Positions 26,299-35,164 of a DNA stretch of 64,000 nt are shown piece after piece. Within the stretch, counting starts at the first letter, position 1. Each line of letters begins with the position of its first letter. Below the pieces are notes generated by a model. It made no database searches. It was not told the DNA's origin and saw only the letters and a list, made by a program, of their open reading frames with translations. Where the stretch lies: the NCBI RefSeq assembly GCF_016629665.1, contig NZ_JAEPRQ010000012.1, positions 1 to 64,000 of the forward strand. The letters are read 5' to 3'. Position numbers and translations under genes: made by a program. This DNA is from Paracoccus caeni (GTDB lineage: Bacteria; Pseudomonadota; Alphaproteobacteria; Rhodobacterales; Rhodobacteraceae).

Positions 26299-26513
26299 GT
26301 CAAAACCGGCTGACCTGGCCCCCCCTTGGGTCCCTCGTTCATAACGAGAGTCTGCGGGTTTGAGATTGGTAGTCGGGTCGGTCTTGATGGCAAGGACGGT
26401 GCGGGACAGCCTCTGACCCGCGCACTCGGCCTCATATCGGCCATTCATCCCTACCGCAGCAAACGACTGCTCTACGCCCATAGCGATGTTGTCTCTACAT
26501 TAAAAATGGGACG

Positions 26514-26885
26514 CTATGGCCGCTCTTCTCGAAGAAAATGCTTTAAGAGACGCCATTTCTCTCTAAGCGCCGCATCCGGACGTGCCCCTGGATGCTCAGC
26601 CACATCGGCAACCATCTTATATCCACGCCACTCTCTCCAAGCGCCAAAGAGCATAAAAAACGCCAATATTGTCAGGGTGGCCAGCACGATCAGAAAAACG
26701 CAGATCTGAAGCAAAATCATCGTTTGCGGAGGCCTCCAGTAAAACTTGGCCAGCAACCCAAGAAATATTACCCCTACCACAGAAAATGCCGCCTCCAATT
26801 TGCGATTTCGTCGACACAGTGCCGTCCACTCGATTTCCAATTGCCGCTGTCGGGCCGCTCTGCGCGCATTTTTCTGGTCCGACAT
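26514..26885 (-). CDS. Hypothetical protein with two membrane helices
   Basis: 123 residues: a basic, helical N-terminus (MSDQKNARRAARQRQLEIEW), two hydrophobic segments at about 32-48 and 58-82 (AAFSVVGVIFLGLLAKF; LLQICVFLIVLATLTILAFF), and a charged C-terminus. No family recognised. It follows the XRE-type regulator gene by five bases on the same strand, so both are probably co-transcribed; the regulator may control a membrane response. Confidence 0.6.
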   Translation of the reverse strand: MSDQKNARRAARQRQLEIEWTALCRRNRKLEAAFSVVGVIFLGLLAKFYWRPPQTMILLQICVFLIVLATLTILAFFMLFGAWREWRGYKMVADVAEHPGARPDAALREKWRLLKHFLREERP

Positions 26886-26890
26886 TGCGG

Positions 26891-27319
26891 TTACCCGATT
26901 TGAGCGGTTGGATTGATCGAATCATCCTCCGTGCTCACGGAAAATCTCCTTTTGAAACGTGAGGCCCATCGCTCCAGCGCAGGAACTGGCATTGATACGG
27001 CCCCGTCATTTTCCGACAATATCTCGCAGAGTTCGTCAATAAAGCTGAGAAATTCTTCTCCTGCCTCTGAAGATTTTGGCTGTCCAATCCCCAGCAGAAT
27101 CCAGTTTGGAGCAACTCCGTAGACATCATGAAGGCGCAGGAGAACGTCCGACGGGACGACGCGCGTTCCCTTCTCGTAGTGGTGATAGGATCTGGCGGAG
27201 ACACCAAGGACGTCGGCGAACTGCGCTTGTGTCAGAGACTGTTCGAGGCGCAACGCCATCAGTCTGGAGCCGATGTCGATCGCGGCTATTTCCTCTTTTC
27301 CATGTGTTCGCGCCCACAT
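26891..27319 (-). CDS. XRE-family helix-turn-helix regulator
   Basis: 142 residues from the ATG at 27319 (GGAGGG upstream; a TTG two codons earlier is less likely). An HTH_3 domain occupies ~15-75: GSRLMALRLEQSLTQAQFAD, LGVSARSYHHYEKGTRVVPS, LLRLHDVYGVAPNWILLG. The remaining ~60 acidic residues have no known domain. It resembles phage- or element-type repressors. It is transcribed away from the Tn7-like module that begins at ~27.5 kb, with ~180 bases of shared upstream DNA, so it may belong to the host flank or to the element. Confidence 0.8.
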   Translation of the reverse strand: MWARTHGKEEIAAIDIGSRLMALRLEQSLTQAQFADVLGVSARSYHHYEKGTRVVPSDVLLRLHDVYGVAPNWILLGIGQPKSSEAGEEFLSFIDELCEILSENDGAVSMPVPALERWASRFKRRFSVSTEDDSINPTAQIG

Positions 27320-27497
27320 CGTCAACGCCCTCCAGTCTAAAGTTGGCGATGTATGTATAGTAGAGATCTGATACGGACCTCACCCATAAAAAACACCGAT
27401 CTCGTACAAAAGTGCGAAATTAGTTGCCTGACCGATTCGGTGCTGTTAAGTTTTCACCACGACGTCTTGATCGTATCACAAAATATTGGGGCTAAGA

Positions 27498-27734
27498 TTG
27501 GACGTCGACATAGAGAAACATGATGCTGTGAAGCGCGCTCTACGTGCGAAGGGGGTAAAATTCGTTGATATTGCCTCTGACATCGGATGTCCGCCAAGTC
27601 TGGTGACGATGGTGAGCCAAGGGAGACGCAGCTCCAAACGTGTCGAGATGGCCATAGCGAGCACACTCAACCGACCACCACAGGAAATCTGGCCTGATCG
27701 CTATGACATTAAAAAACAAGGAGATATGAAATGA
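27498..27734 (+). CDS. Ner-like small DNA-binding regulator, first Tn7-like module
   Basis: 78 residues if begun at the TTG at 27498; this start aligns best with the related gene at 56347. The central segment VKFVDIASDIGCPPSLVTMV followed by SQGRRSSKRVEMAIASTLNR and PPQEIWPDRY is the Ner/Nlp type of helix-turn-helix, as in phage Mu Ner, which represses early transposition transcription. It is the first gene before tnsA-tnsB-tnsC-tniQ. Its 3' end contains an AAGGAG site and an in-frame ATG, part of a leader conserved with the second module. The start is uncertain because no good ATG exists. Confidence 0.72.
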   Translation: MDVDIEKHDAVKRALRAKGVKFVDIASDIGCPPSLVTMVSQGRRSSKRVEMAIASTLNRPPQEIWPDRYDIKKQGDMK

Positions 27735-27845
27735 TGAGTCGTTAAATAGAAACGACCCCGAAGCTGACGCTTGCGAGGCCGCCTTGTTCGTCGAAATTGC
27801 AGCTCCGACAAACGAAGCATCCCCCGCATTGTCAGAAAAGTCAAG
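27718..27845 (+). ncRNA. Conserved leader between ner and tnsA (module 1), candidate riboregulator
   Basis: In order: AAGGAG (27718-27723), a very short ORF ATG ATG AGT CGT TAA (27731-27745), an imperfect hairpin around CCCCGAAGC...GCTTGCGAGG, GTCG...CGACAA blocks, AAGCATCC (27815-27822), CGCAT, and AAGTCAAG (27838-27845). The same blocks in the same order occur at 56551-56678 before the second tnsA, though the rest of the sequence differs. Conservation of position and blocks between divergent modules argues for a structured cis-acting RNA. The function is unknown. Confidence 0.5.
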
Positions 27846-27949
27846 CAGGAGCGCCGCTGATGACGGCGCCCGATACTGTTTTATCTGACCAAGAGGAGTG
27901 CGCCCTTTGGCGAACGGCTGCGTATGGCCATTCGCAGGGCCAAAATATC

Positions 27950-28627
27950 ATGAAAGATAAGTTTAGCCGACCACGTCCCAGCCGGGCAACGCGCAAGCCG
28001 GCCGCACGCTCCAAAGCAAGTTCGCGTGGCCTGATAACCGGCCAGACCAAAGCCGATCCAATACCACGACTACACCATTTCGAGAGCAAACTCGAACAAG
28101 CGGTGCTATTTCTACTGCTTGCACGTCGCGACGTTATGGACATTCGTGAACAGCCGCCGGCGATTCAATATCTGGATGCGCACGGTAGAACTAGAATTCA
28201 CACCTTCGACTTCCTTGTTACTCTGGACGATGGCAGACGGATCGCGATTGACGTGAAGCCGGCCGCTATCGCGGAGCGGAATGGTTTCCGTAATACCCTG
28301 AAATTCATCAGGGCTGCGACCCCACTTAGCTTCGCCGATGACATAGTGCTGGTTACTGAACGATCCTTCTGCCCTTCGACCGCGCGTAATGCCGAAAAAT
28401 TGCATGACTTCCGTCGCACGAAGGACGGCGATGCAGACATGGCGGTTGCTGACCTGATCAGCAATATGTCCGACCCGATGAGCATCGCGGAGTTGGTGCA
28501 AAAATCCGGCCTCGGTGGTCGTGCTTTTCGCGCGGCCTTTCGGGCTATCTACGCCGGGCTCCTGCGGACATTGGATGCGGGTGATATCCTTCCAGTAACT
28601 CGCGTTATGTCAGGGGTGGCCCAATGA
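27950..28627 (+). CDS. tnsA: TnsA-like endonuclease, module 1
   Basis: 225 residues from the ATG at 27950, chosen because it aligns with the second module's TnsA (shared ARSKAS near residue 20). An ATG at 27860 has a better ribosome site and cannot be excluded. The restriction-like nuclease core is present: Glu in HFESKLEQAV, Asp in HTFDFLVTL, and DVK in RIAIDVKPA, with the expected spacing. The last ~55 residues (NMSDPMSIAELVQKSGLGGR...) look like the C-terminal winged helix that contacts TnsC. In Tn7 this subunit cuts the 5' strands at the transposon ends, giving cut-and-paste movement together with TnsB. Its gene overlaps tnsB by ATGA. Confidence 0.85.
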   Translation: MKDKFSRPRPSRATRKPAARSKASSRGLITGQTKADPIPRLHHFESKLEQAVLFLLLARRDVMDIREQPPAIQYLDAHGRTRIHTFDFLVTLDDGRRIAIDVKPAAIAERNGFRNTLKFIRAATPLSFADDIVLVTERSFCPSTARNAEKLHDFRRTKDGDADMAVADLISNMSDPMSIAELVQKSGLGGRAFRAAFRAIYAGLLRTLDAGDILPVTRVMSGVAQ

Positions 28628-30774
28628 CCGGTCACTTTCGTGTCTCAGGAACCGACTGCCTAGAAGTCGCCGGCGCAAAACATCGGTTGCTGCAAAGCGA
28701 TCGCAGCGGGCTAATTTGGAATCGGCTCGATAACCCTTCGATGTGTCTGTCTTTCACCGGCGACGAGTTCATGCAGCTGTTATCGCGCCCCGATGTTCGG
28801 CTGAAGCGCGGAGAATTCTCTGATAAATCCGCATTTCGGCGCAATCGTTGCGATCTGGAATATCTACAATCTGTGGCACCGGAAAAGCGCGCTAAAGCAC
28901 TATGGCAAACCGCCTGTGCGTGCGCATTTCTCGAGGCAGAGTCCCGCGTCGAAACCACCCGATCAGAAAAGGCTGTTCAGAGAATCTTGCCTGTTCTTGA
29001 GGAGCGGGTCAACCTGATCGAGGAAAGCGGGCAAGATGTTGGCCGAAGCAAGCGCGCGGGACACGTGTTCAAGCGGAGGCGCTTTCCATCAGCTCGCTGG
29101 CTGCTGCAGTGGGTCAGAATGTATGAAGCGGGAGGACACAGTCCGCTCGTTTTCTTACGCAAGCGGCGACCTGATACGTCAGTAAACAAATTAATCGGTG
29201 AGGCCGAGAGCATCCTTGCGGAATGTGTTGCAAAATATCTTGACCGAAACGAGCCCACGCAGGAACAAATCATTGAAGACACGGGCGAACGCTTCGCCGA
29301 GATCAATGCGGGCCGCGCGGAGGTCGGGAAGCTCGCCCTTCCAGTACGGTCTGCCAGCACGATCCGGCGCAGGATCAAGGCGCTCGACCCCTTTGAGGTC
29401 GTCGCACAGCGCAAAGGTATCGACGCAGCACGTCGGAAGTTCGGTTTTTACGAAGATGGACTCAAAGCGGATTACCCTCTGCAGCGCGTCGAGATGGACG
29501 AGTGGCAGATCGACATTTGCTCGCTTTTTGATGAGAGTGGTGCGCTTGAAGGACTTTCCGTCGAGGAACGGACGAAGTTCGAGGTTGGGCGGCGCTGGCT
29601 TTACGTAGTCTTGGATTGCGCAACACGGTGCGTGCTTGCCTTCCGGATTGTCGCAACGCCCAACGCCGATGATGCGATCCGAACATTGAAGCTAGTCACT
29701 GAGGACAAGACGCCGATCGCCGAGGCCGCCGGATGCGAAAGCCGTTGGGAACAATTCGGTGGTATCGGCATCCTCGTCACTGACCAAGGGTCCGCTTTCG
29801 CCGCCGAAAAATTCCGTATGACAGTTGCGGACCTTGGTGCGACTTACGAAGCCCCACCGGCGGGTGTGCCGAAGCTACGTGCCCGAATCGAGCGCATCTT
29901 CCGCACCTTCGGTCAAAGACTCGCACCGATGCTGATCGGACGAACGTTCGGAAATCCAGTGGAGCGTGGCGACTATCCCTCCGAGCGATGGGCGGCTCTG
30001 ACCGACGGCGAACTGGCGCAAATTCTCACGCTGTTCATTGTCGATATCTATCACAATACACCTCACGCAGGCCTGCAGGGTGAAACCCCGGCAAACGCCT
30101 GGAAACGGCTGTCGAGTGAACAAGGAGTGACTCCTCCCCCCGACGCCAACCACCATCGCGCAGTGTTCGGCATTCCGCTGAGTCGCAAAATAGGTCGTCA
30201 TGGCATACGTTTCTTCGGAATCAACTACACCTGCCCGCAGATGCAGGACGCGCTGTTGCGAGGGGCGAGCGGGAACATCCCCATCCGCGTTGATCCCGAG
30301 GACATTACCTATGTTTCGGTGTGTCTCGGACACGAGTGGTTCACTGCCGAGGCGGTCTCGCGCTCAGTCTGGGGTCTGAGCCTTGATGAATGGCGGACCA
30401 TAGTTCGGGACCTCAGAACGCGATTCAAGGACGAGGCTATTCTTTCCGAAAAAGTCATTCGCGCGGCGCGCAAAAAAATTCGCGCGATCGATGCGCGCGC
30501 GCGCCAACTGCGTCGAATTCAGCTCCCACACCTCACCTCCGAGCAGCTAGACCGCGAAGAGCGACAGCTTTGCCTGGGGTTGAAGGTTGGTCCTGACGGG
30601 TCGGCCGCAACTGGGGACCTGGAATGGCCAAAGGGACGCAAGCGGCCTGATCCGGATGACCTCCTCGGCGATGTCATCACACCGGATGGTCCGACCTCGG
30701 GACCTGACGCGGGCGGCATCGCCGATGTCGACCTTTTTCCCGGCGAGAACGAGGAGTGGACATTCGATGACTGA
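28624..30774 (+). CDS. tnsB: TnsB-like DDE transposase, module 1
   Basis: 716 residues. The N-terminal ~270 residues carry DNA-binding helices. The RNase H-fold catalytic core has its three acidic residues visible: Asp in RVEMDEWQID, Asp in ILVTDQGSAF, and Glu in RARIERIFRTF, followed by the Mu-transposase-type C-terminal beta barrel (PHAGLQGETPANAWKRL). The acidic tail (PGENEEWTFDD) is a likely TnsC-contact peptide, as in Tn7 and Tn5053 systems. It binds the transposon ends and performs strand transfer. It is coupled to tnsA upstream and tnsC downstream by overlapping codons. Confidence 0.93.
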   Translation: MTGHFRVSGTDCLEVAGAKHRLLQSDRSGLIWNRLDNPSMCLSFTGDEFMQLLSRPDVRLKRGEFSDKSAFRRNRCDLEYLQSVAPEKRAKALWQTACACAFLEAESRVETTRSEKAVQRILPVLEERVNLIEESGQDVGRSKRAGHVFKRRRFPSARWLLQWVRMYEAGGHSPLVFLRKRRPDTSVNKLIGEAESILAECVAKYLDRNEPTQEQIIEDTGERFAEINAGRAEVGKLALPVRSASTIRRRIKALDPFEVVAQRKGIDAARRKFGFYEDGLKADYPLQRVEMDEWQIDICSLFDESGALEGLSVEERTKFEVGRRWLYVVLDCATRCVLAFRIVATPNADDAIRTLKLVTEDKTPIAEAAGCESRWEQFGGIGILVTDQGSAFAAEKFRMTVADLGATYEAPPAGVPKLRARIERIFRTFGQRLAPMLIGRTFGNPVERGDYPSERWAALTDGELAQILTLFIVDIYHNTPHAGLQGETPANAWKRLSSEQGVTPPPDANHHRAVFGIPLSRKIGRHGIRFFGINYTCPQMQDALLRGASGNIPIRVDPEDITYVSVCLGHEWFTAEAVSRSVWGLSLDEWRTIVRDLRTRFKDEAILSEKVIRAARKKIRAIDARARQLRRIQLPHLTSEQLDREERQLCLGLKVGPDGSAATGDLEWPKGRKRPDPDDLLGDVITPDGPTSGPDAGGIADVDLFPGENEEWTFDD

Positions 30775-31717
30775 TTCAATGACGATTCCGCAGCGCGTTC
30801 TCGCGCTGCGGTCCATCTTTGCCGGAAATCATGCCTATCGTACGCTCGAAGAGCGTTTCGGCTATCTACTTGAACGCCGCCGCACGGAGATCGACGCAGG
30901 CATCGTCGCCGAAGCCCGCTCTATAGCACTGATCGGCAATTCAGGGGGTGGCAAGACCACTGCCGCCCGGCATTTAATCACCTCCCATCCTGGTCTGGTG
31001 CTGCATGATCCGGTTTCAAGCCGAATGGATGTCGCAAGCTTACCAGTTCCGACACCCGCCACGCTCAAATTCGTGGGTCAGACCACGCTGGCTGCGCTCG
31101 GCTTTCAGTTGCAGCGCGACCGGACGGCGCAAACCATTTGGGACATGGTAAAAGACCACCTTCAGGCTCGTCGAACCCTGTTCCTGCATTACGATGAAGC
31201 CCAGGATCTTGCGGCGCATCAGACGCCGAAGGAGCTCACTTCAGTAGTCAACACGTTAAAATCGCTGATGCAGCATCCCGTTTGGCCGGTCGGATTGATC
31301 CTGACCGGTACAATCGAACTAAAGACCATCATCAATCACGACGCCCAGTTGGCGCGGCGTGTCTATCCAGTTGAGTTCCCACAACTCGATCTAGCTTTCG
31401 ATGCTGACAGGGTCCAGCGCCTACTACACCTTTACGCCGACCGTGCGCTCCTGACCGTGGCCGAAGAGGTCGGCACCCCCGAGTTCGCGGCGCGGCTGAT
31501 CCATGCGGGCGCGCGAGAGTTCGGGCTACTGATCGAACTAGTCATCGCAGCATTGGAGGAGGCTATGATGGGGAACGCCGACGCTCTGAGGATCCAGCAT
31601 TTTACCGCTATGTTTCGCAAGCGTGCGGGTTGTATTGATGGCCTCAATCCGTTCGTCGCCGAGGATTTCGAACGCATCGAAAGTCGCCGCTTACTCGATC
31701 AGGAAGGTGACACATGA
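30767..31717 (+). CDS. tnsC: TnsC/TniB-like AAA+ ATPase, module 1
   Basis: 316 residues from the ATG at 30767, which overlaps the tnsB stop; the longer frame is a shadow inside tnsB. Walker A is ALIGNSGGGKTTAARHL, Walker B is LFLHYDEAQDLA, and a sensor region follows (VGLILTGTIEL). The size is in the range of TniB. This ATPase forms filaments on DNA at sites chosen by TniQ and recruits TnsB. Context and motifs make the assignment strong. Confidence 0.92.
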   Translation: MTDSMTIPQRVLALRSIFAGNHAYRTLEERFGYLLERRRTEIDAGIVAEARSIALIGNSGGGKTTAARHLITSHPGLVLHDPVSSRMDVASLPVPTPATLKFVGQTTLAALGFQLQRDRTAQTIWDMVKDHLQARRTLFLHYDEAQDLAAHQTPKELTSVVNTLKSLMQHPVWPVGLILTGTIELKTIINHDAQLARRVYPVEFPQLDLAFDADRVQRLLHLYADRALLTVAEEVGTPEFAARLIHAGAREFGLLIELVIAALEEAMMGNADALRIQHFTAMFRKRAGCIDGLNPFVAEDFERIESRRLLDQEGDT

Positions 31718-33684
31718 CCCCACTCGCCTTGACCCTTACAGCGTCTCCTCGTGAGACGCCCACCTCCTATGTCTCGCGACTGGCTGCCAGGAACCTTAGC
31801 TCAGACCTATGGGGATTTTGCTTGGATGTTGGCTTAAATTTTCCGGCGTTATCGACGGGAGATCCAGCATCGGTTGCGCATCTTTGCAATTTGGCAGGCC
31901 TACCACCGCAAAGTTTCGACCGAACCACCGTCCTGAAAACCTCCAGCATGCGGTACCTCGTCGGCGGAGAGGTAATGAATACCGAAACGCTTGATCGTGG
32001 AACAATTCGACTCTGTCCTGTGTGCATCAGCGAAGCTCTGAAGAATGGCGCATCGCCTTGGCAAGTGATCCATGAAGCGCACTGGCAGATTGTGCAAGTC
32101 AGACGTTGCCTGCGCCACGGTGCGTTGCTAACCCAATACCGGACCAAATCGAACCCGGCATCCCGTTTTGATGTCACAGCGTTGATCCGTAAGATGGACC
32201 CCAAGAGCCCTGCCTCCTGCGAAAAGGATGCCGATGCTCTCGACTATTATCTGACCTCACGAGCCTACGGAAAGCACCGGGACAACTGGTGTAATCGCTT
32301 GCAGATCCCTGCCCTTATAAAGGCAGCTGAGGCCTTCGGCATCCTATTGAACCACGGAAAGGAGGCATTTCCGTCAGCGTTCTCGCCAGAAATCAGAAGG
32401 GATGCAATGTTGACAGGGTTTGACGTTTTGTCTGGTGGAGAGGACGGGATTTTTGATGCCCTTGGCCGGTTTGCACGACGGACGCCATCTCGGGGTGGCG
32501 ACCAACCTTATCCCCGTCATGGTGTTGTGCAGAGCCTGCTGGGGTCGAATTGCAAGTTACGCGAGGATCTCGATCCTGTGCGCGATGTTGTGCGAAGGTA
32601 CCTTCTGGAAAGTTTCCCTTATAAACCCGGCAGTGTGGTTCTGGGCCGCAGAGTCACAGAGCGGCGTGTCCATTCGATTCGCAGTGCCTGCCGAGCGATC
32701 GGCGTACGACGATCACTTCTAGAAAAAATGCTAATTGAAGGCCGGCTGGCTGAGCGCAACATTTCCGGGCACCTCAAACTTCGCACGGTTCTATCCGTCG
32801 ATTTGATTGCATCTCTTCATGCTGAAAAGACAAATTATCTCAACCAGCAGCAAACAGCACATTATCTCGGCTGCAGCTTTGCAATGTTCAAGCAGCTGAG
32901 CAAGGCTGGATTGCTGATCCCGGCCGAGGGAGACAAGACTCGTGCGCGCAAGGGCTTTCACCGACGTGATTTGGACGAATTTTTGCAAGTATTGGGCGCT
33001 GGCGCCAAACGTTTTCGCGCTGCGCCGCCGCAGCTTTGCAGTCTTGAATTGGCAACTCGAAAGGCGAATTGCAGCGTTCCCGATATCGTCGGACTCATCA
33101 TTGCCGGGAGGCTGAATGCGCGCGGAAGGCTGTCTGATAGGACTGAACTCGACCAACTCCTAATCTGTCCCGACGAGTTAAAGCGTGCAATGCCACGATC
33201 CGAGCGAACGACGATGCCAAAAAATGATGTCATGCGACTTCTCCGCCTTCCTCTGCACGCAATCGATTTACTGAGAGGCGCGGGATACCTGGAGACAATA
33301 CGTGCGCAAGATCCCATATCCCGTGTCACGCGCGAATTCTACACGGTAGCATCGGTTAATCGCTTCATCAAAAAATATGCCTCGCTTGGAGTGCTGCGGC
33401 GAGAACGAAATGATTTCCTGTTTCTCTGCCAAAGACACCTCAACCTCATCGGTGTCTCGCCTGCTTTTATACTTGATGGTTGGCTAAAGATCTACAAGCG
33501 GTCAGATTTGCCGCCTGGTTTCGAGAGCAAGGTAAGAAGCTTGCGAAAAACCGAAGCAGCCGACTTGGTGAAAGTTAAGCCTCGGACCATTATAGGAATA
33601 AAGAAGCTCGCCCGAAAATATGAAAAAGAGCATGGAATGACGCACGCAGTTGCGCTGAAAACTGCAGCGATGCAAGCAACCTAA
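31714..33684 (+). CDS. tniQ: TniQ/TnsD-like target-site selector, module 1
   Basis: 656 residues. The N-terminal TniQ domain begins ETPTSYVSRLAARNLSSDLW, and a zinc-binding pattern follows: IRLCPVCISEALKNG with two cysteines, then a cysteine and histidine in RRCLRHGALL. The C-terminal ~300 residues contain several helix-turn-helix-like stretches, consistent with a TnsD-type protein that reads a specific attachment sequence. It should choose the insertion site and load TnsC. The attachment site is not identified here. Confidence 0.87.
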   Translation: MTPLALTLTASPRETPTSYVSRLAARNLSSDLWGFCLDVGLNFPALSTGDPASVAHLCNLAGLPPQSFDRTTVLKTSSMRYLVGGEVMNTETLDRGTIRLCPVCISEALKNGASPWQVIHEAHWQIVQVRRCLRHGALLTQYRTKSNPASRFDVTALIRKMDPKSPASCEKDADALDYYLTSRAYGKHRDNWCNRLQIPALIKAAEAFGILLNHGKEAFPSAFSPEIRRDAMLTGFDVLSGGEDGIFDALGRFARRTPSRGGDQPYPRHGVVQSLLGSNCKLREDLDPVRDVVRRYLLESFPYKPGSVVLGRRVTERRVHSIRSACRAIGVRRSLLEKMLIEGRLAERNISGHLKLRTVLSVDLIASLHAEKTNYLNQQQTAHYLGCSFAMFKQLSKAGLLIPAEGDKTRARKGFHRRDLDEFLQVLGAGAKRFRAAPPQLCSLELATRKANCSVPDIVGLIIAGRLNARGRLSDRTELDQLLICPDELKRAMPRSERTTMPKNDVMRLLRLPLHAIDLLRGAGYLETIRAQDPISRVTREFYTVASVNRFIKKYASLGVLRRERNDFLFLCQRHLNLIGVSPAFILDGWLKIYKRSDLPPGFESKVRSLRKTEAADLVKVKPRTIIGIKKLARKYEKEHGMTHAVALKTAAMQAT

Positions 33685-33721
33685 TTTTCAAACCAGACCA
33701 CTCAGGTAGGGCTAATCGGCG

Positions 33722-34060
33722 TCAGGTAGCCAAATAAGGTAGTAAATCTGGTTCCTTGGAATCGCCGTATAGCCATTCATACAGAATGCCGACATAGTCG
33801 TAGAGAGCCTTTTCGGACGCAAAGTCGGTTTGGTACTCACGTTCGTATTCGGAGTGCCGGAGAGGCCTATATTTCAGGAACTGTTCCATCTCCTGCTTCA
33901 GAAGTGGTTTGAACGAACCATTGTTCTGCTTGACTTCTTCATTGAGAAATCCGTCGCGCTCGCTGTTTCCATCCAAATAAGTGCGAAACAGCCAGTGCAA
34001 TTGATGGAAATTAGTGGGCCAAGCCAGGCCGTTGTTCTGGTTCATAACTTTATCGCTCAT
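33722..34060 (-). CDS. Hypothetical protein, possible immunity protein
   Basis: 112 residues, acidic, soluble, no known motif (LHWLFRTYLDGNSERDGF; YEREYQTDFASEKALYDYVG). The start overlaps the stop of the preceding frame (ATGA). That frame in turn follows a DUF4123-type adaptor. Adaptor, effector, immunity is the usual order in type VI secretion cargo loci, so I suggest an immunity role purely from position. Lower GC than the metabolic genes points to transfer. Confidence 0.4.
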   Translation of the reverse strand: MSDKVMNQNNGLAWPTNFHQLHWLFRTYLDGNSERDGFLNEEVKQNNGSFKPLLKQEMEQFLKYRPLRHSEYEREYQTDFASEKALYDYVGILYEWLYGDSKEPDLLPYLAT

Positions 34061-34470
34061 CTGGCCATCGGGAAGGATGAATCATAAACGGCCTCAATCT
34101 TCTTTGTGATGGGATCTTCCATGATTTTCAAGCCTGTCCTGATCTTCCCCCCCGTGAAATCAACCGAGGTCACACCTGTCGGATTCGTAGCTGATCCCAC
34201 ACGCGCGTAGCCCGAGAATCTAGCGTTTGCTTTTGTTCCGAATATATCCACGATATCAACATCGATATATACATAATTCTTCCCTTCGCTGAGGGCGGTG
34301 TCCGCCTGCTTTCCTAATGTACCCCAGTTGTCCGCAAGGTAGTCAAAAGCCCTCACCTGATCCGCAGCCGAATTAAACTTTGTTGAACTCGAGGGCGCTC
34401 GACGCGATACCGTACCCGTTACAGGATCGCGCTTCTCAAGAATTCGGTCCCTCAGAGAGCGCATAGACAC
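34057..34470 (-). CDS. Hypothetical protein, possible effector C-terminus
   Basis: 137 residues with a charged N-terminus (SLRDRILEKRDPVTGTVSRR) and a beta-rich C-terminal half (YVYIDVDIVDIFGTKANARF; GVTSVDFTGGKIRTGLKIME). No family recognised. The first residues overlap the end of the DUF4123 frame, and the gene overlaps the next one by ATGA. The linker-like start and short length suggest the toxin tip of a larger effector, cut off from its N-terminal parts. Its activity is unknown. Confidence 0.4.
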   Translation of the reverse strand: MSMRSLRDRILEKRDPVTGTVSRRAPSSSTKFNSAADQVRAFDYLADNWGTLGKQADTALSEGKNYVYIDVDIVDIFGTKANARFSGYARVGSATNPTGVTSVDFTGGKIRTGLKIMEDPITKKIEAVYDSSFPMAR

Positions 34471-34886
34471 ACTCCATCCATGCTTCCACCTTGCACTTTC
34501 ACCTTGGTAAACTTGCGAAAATGCTGCCGAACATCCTCCATGGGAATGGTGCTGCGTAGTAGTATGCCGGTTCCATAACCCCAGTGCTTTCTGAAGAAAT
34601 CACGATGAAACCGAGGCGCGTTATGCTCTGAAAAATGTATGTCAGAACGCAATGTCAGGTCGATGAGGTAAGGTGCTGCATGCGAAACTTCATTCGAAAG
34701 ATCTCCATTGAATAAACAAGAAACAGGGACATCTGCGCTATCGAGCTTGAAGATGCCCGCAACTTTAGTGTGCAAGGTACCATCAACCAAAAGATAGGTT
34801 CGCGTATCACCACCAAAGATCAACTTCCCGAGCTCAGCCGATATCCAGTCGTTGTCGCTTGGTCTCGTGACCTGGTGAGTGGTCAT
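34452..34886 (-). CDS. DUF4123-like type VI secretion adaptor, probably truncated
   Basis: About 144 residues from the ATG at 34886; no good ribosome site is seen, and the frame is open further upstream. The core TYLLVDGTLHTKVAGIF, SCLFNGDLSNEVSHAAPYLI and WGYGTGILLRSTIPMEDVRQ followed by HFRKFTKVKV matches the DUF4123 (Tap-type) adaptors that load effectors onto VgrG. The usual terminal strand (a 'W.YFR..DPRVL' type sequence) is replaced by SMDGVCLCAL and a stop, so the 3' end appears frameshifted or recombined. No VgrG gene is nearby. Confidence 0.6.
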   Translation of the reverse strand: MTTHQVTRPSDNDWISAELGKLIFGGDTRTYLLVDGTLHTKVAGIFKLDSADVPVSCLFNGDLSNEVSHAAPYLIDLTLRSDIHFSEHNAPRFHRDFFRKHWGYGTGILLRSTIPMEDVRQHFRKFTKVKVQGGSMDGVCLCAL

Positions 34887-35164
34887 GAGTAGAAGGGAAG
34901 GATCGCGATGGTCTTCGCCTTGGGAACCAATGGAATATGTCAATGCTGAAAGCCGAAGTATGATGATTAATGAAATGAGCTTTGGGCGCATCCTCCGGCA
35001 ACCCCTGAACGGGATCGTGCAGACTTTGCAGAAAGCATCAATTGAAGAAGTGACCGCATTTTGGTTGGAAACGACAAAAAATCTAGAGAAAACAGTGATC
35101 ATTGATGTCAAGCCCCCTGGAGGCCTGCGCTTTTCTAACCCCCCGCCGTCACCACCGCTTTCTC

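Noticed and set aside
33685..33721. Right end of the first Tn7-like element directly after tniQ
   Set aside because: The 37 bases contain no repeat matching the region upstream of the first ner gene.
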